6,847 bases of DNA from Acidimicrobiales bacterium (lineage in GTDB: Bacteria; Actinomycetota; Acidimicrobiia; Acidimicrobiales; UBA8190): positions 1 through 6,847 of the forward strand of contig JASHZK010000191.1 of NCBI GenBank assembly GCA_030042575.1, given 5' to 3'. The notes beneath the pieces are model-generated. The model was given only the letters and a program-made list of their open reading frames with translations, did not search any database and was not told where the DNA came from. Numbering within the stretch: the stretch's first letter is position 1; every line of letters starts with the position of its first letter. Positions 6,138-6,847 of the stretch are shown here, in pieces. The position numbers were made by a program, and so were the translations under genes.

Positions 6138-6184
6138 TCACAACTGCGGGCTTTCACAACTGCGGGCTCTCACATTGCGGGTCT
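6138..6184. repeat. Three 16-bp tandem repeats
   Basis: TCACAACTGCGGGCT occurs at 6138-6152 and 6154-6168 identically, followed at the same 16-bp step by a diverged copy, TCACATTGCGGGTCT (6170-6184). Read on the minus strand the unit is AGCCCGCAGTTGTGA, and the array ends at the Shine-Dalgarno of the 29-codon ORF. The array lies in the AT-richer part of the intergenic region. It may be binding sites in a leader, or simple local duplication. Confidence 0.7.
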
Positions 6185-6340
6185 CAGAGTACGGAACCCC
6201 GGTTACCGGCAGGCTTCCGTTCCATGAGCGCTGGATGAACGTTCGCTCCACAGTGCCCGACGAGCCCGCCTGTTTGGAATCGAGGGATGCACAAAACGCG
6301 CCCGGGGGCCGCCGGGAAATCCTCGTTCCCCCCTGCTTCG
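6185..6340. other. Intergenic stretch between the repeats and the aldose epimerase end
   Basis: No supported gene. It holds an 11-bp near-palindrome, CCGGTTACCGG (6199-6209), and a GC-rich hairpin CCCGG/CCGGG (6301-6305/6312-6316). On the minus strand TACTCT (complement of 6187-6192) could serve as a -10 for the small ORF, without a convincing -35. Reading frames here show no recognisable motifs. Confidence 0.4.
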
Positions 6341-6366
6341 CCGAGCCCGGCTCGGAGAGGCCGAAG
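6336..6366 (-). terminator. Terminator-like hairpin after the aldose epimerase gene
   Basis: CCGAGCCCGGCTCGG (6341-6355) is self-complementary around a central C, so a stem of about 5-6 bp with a tight loop forms. An outer CTTCG/CGAAG pair (6336-6340/6362-6366) can extend it with a bulge. It begins a few nt past the minus-strand stop at 6370. There is no T-tract, so the call rests on position and the stem. Confidence 0.35.
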
Positions 6367-6369
6367 ACG

Positions 6370-6847
6370 TCAGTGGGGGCGGGCTGACACGGGCGTGACA
6401 CCCCAACGTCCGCTCCACGTCGCTCGGGGAGCCAGGCTCACCAGATCGGTGCCCGAGCGCAGGGCGTCGGGCGGGCAGGTCATGGGCTCCACGGCCAGCG
6501 AGCGGCGGCGGCGTTCCCGAGGTGTCACGGTGTCGGCCGTGTAGGCCATGACGTAGCGGAAGGCGCTGTCCATCCACAAGGTCGCGCCGCCGCCGTCTTC
6601 GGGGTGACGCAGCTCGACGCGGGCCAGGCCGTCGTGGTCGCGGGCCAGCTGGGCGAAGCAGGTGTCGAGTCGGGTCGCTCCGATGGGCCGCGACACCCGG
6701 AAGTCCATCTCGGAGCCCGCCACCGCCGCCTCGCCCACGGGCAGGCCGCGATCGTCGGAGCGCAGGTAACAGGCGGCCCGTAGTTGCAACAGAGCCGAAT
6801 CGATGCTCGGGGTGCCCACGGTGAGATAGGGGTGGAATCCCACACCC
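6370..6847 (-). CDS. Aldose 1-epimerase family protein, C-terminal part (5' truncated)
   Basis: 158 residues are visible and the gene runs off the window's right edge, so about half of the usual roughly 300-residue protein is missing. The fragment opens with GVGFHPYLTVG, holding the His-Pro-Tyr of the active site. It continues with YLRSDDRGLPVGE, RPIGATRLDTCF, LWMDSAFRYVMAYT and LAVEPMTCPPDAL, where the Glu of AVEPMTCPPDA corresponds to the catalytic acid region of galactose mutarotases, and it closes with ATWSGRWGVTP. Members interconvert alpha and beta anomers of aldoses in the cytoplasm. This set of motifs is the actinobacterial mutarotase-like form, and the actual sugar is unknown. The GTG at 6843-6841 is an internal Val, since Gly-Val precedes it without a break. 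The gene is convergent with the iron operon and appears unrelated to it. Confidence 0.88.
   Translation of the reverse strand, partial: GVGFHPYLTVGTPSIDSALLQLRAACYLRSDDRGLPVGEAAVAGSEMDFRVSRPIGATRLDTCFAQLARDHDGLARVELRHPEDGGGATLWMDSAFRYVMAYTADTVTPRERRRRSLAVEPMTCPPDALRSGTDLVSLAPRATWSGRWGVTPVSARPH

Noticed and set aside
6126..6142. CRP/FNR-type operator (TGTGA...TCACA)
   Set aside because: The gap is 7 nt rather than the 6 nt of the CRP consensus, and the centre is simply the Shine-Dalgarno sequence; no such regulator is encoded here.
6138..6184. CRISPR array
   Set aside because: The 16-bp units abut with no spacers and there are only three; no cas genes are near.

Overview
High-GC DNA with GTG starts alongside ATG, short 4-base gene overlaps, an actinobacterial-type TAGGAT -10 element and a DtxR/IdeR-type repressor. 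This points to a high-GC actinobacterium; the exact lineage (possibly Acidimicrobiia-like) is a guess and cannot be fixed from the window.

Layout. (1) 1-540: the C-terminal end of a secreted or surface protein built of bacterial Ig-like domains, cut by the window edge, followed by a 13-bp terminator-like hairpin. (2) 713-784: a tRNA-Lys(CUU) gene with no encoded CCA. (3) 785-1060: a non-coding spacer ending in a 14-bp perfect hairpin. (4) 1061-6014: a tightly packed plus-strand operon. It starts at a sigma-70-like promoter whose -10 lies inside a DtxR/IdeR-type iron box. The gene order is small lipoprotein, ferric-iron binding lipoprotein (FbpA-like), two-domain permease (FbpB-like), ATPase (FbpC-like), DtxR-family repressor. 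(5) 6015-6369: a structured intergenic region holding a possible 29-codon minus-strand ORF with a perfect Shine-Dalgarno sequence, preceded by three 16-bp tandem repeats. (6) 6370-6847: the C-terminal part of a minus-strand aldose 1-epimerase, cut by the window edge.

How the genes work together. The binding lipoprotein should capture Fe3+ outside the membrane, using a conserved His/Glu/Tyr-Tyr ligand set. The fused permease and the ATPase would import it. The DtxR-family protein, last in the operon, probably senses the imported metal and represses the operon through the iron box, closing a feedback loop. The first gene, an unrecognised small lipoprotein with two cysteines in its mature part, is co-transcribed and translationally coupled to the binding protein, so it is the best candidate for an undescribed accessory part of the importer.

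Points most worth a second look: the repressor lacks the Met and Cys ligands of the classical DtxR primary metal site (Glu11 and Gly102 stand there) while the ancillary site looks intact; the unknown lipoprotein; the iron box itself; and the small minus-strand ORF with its repeat array.
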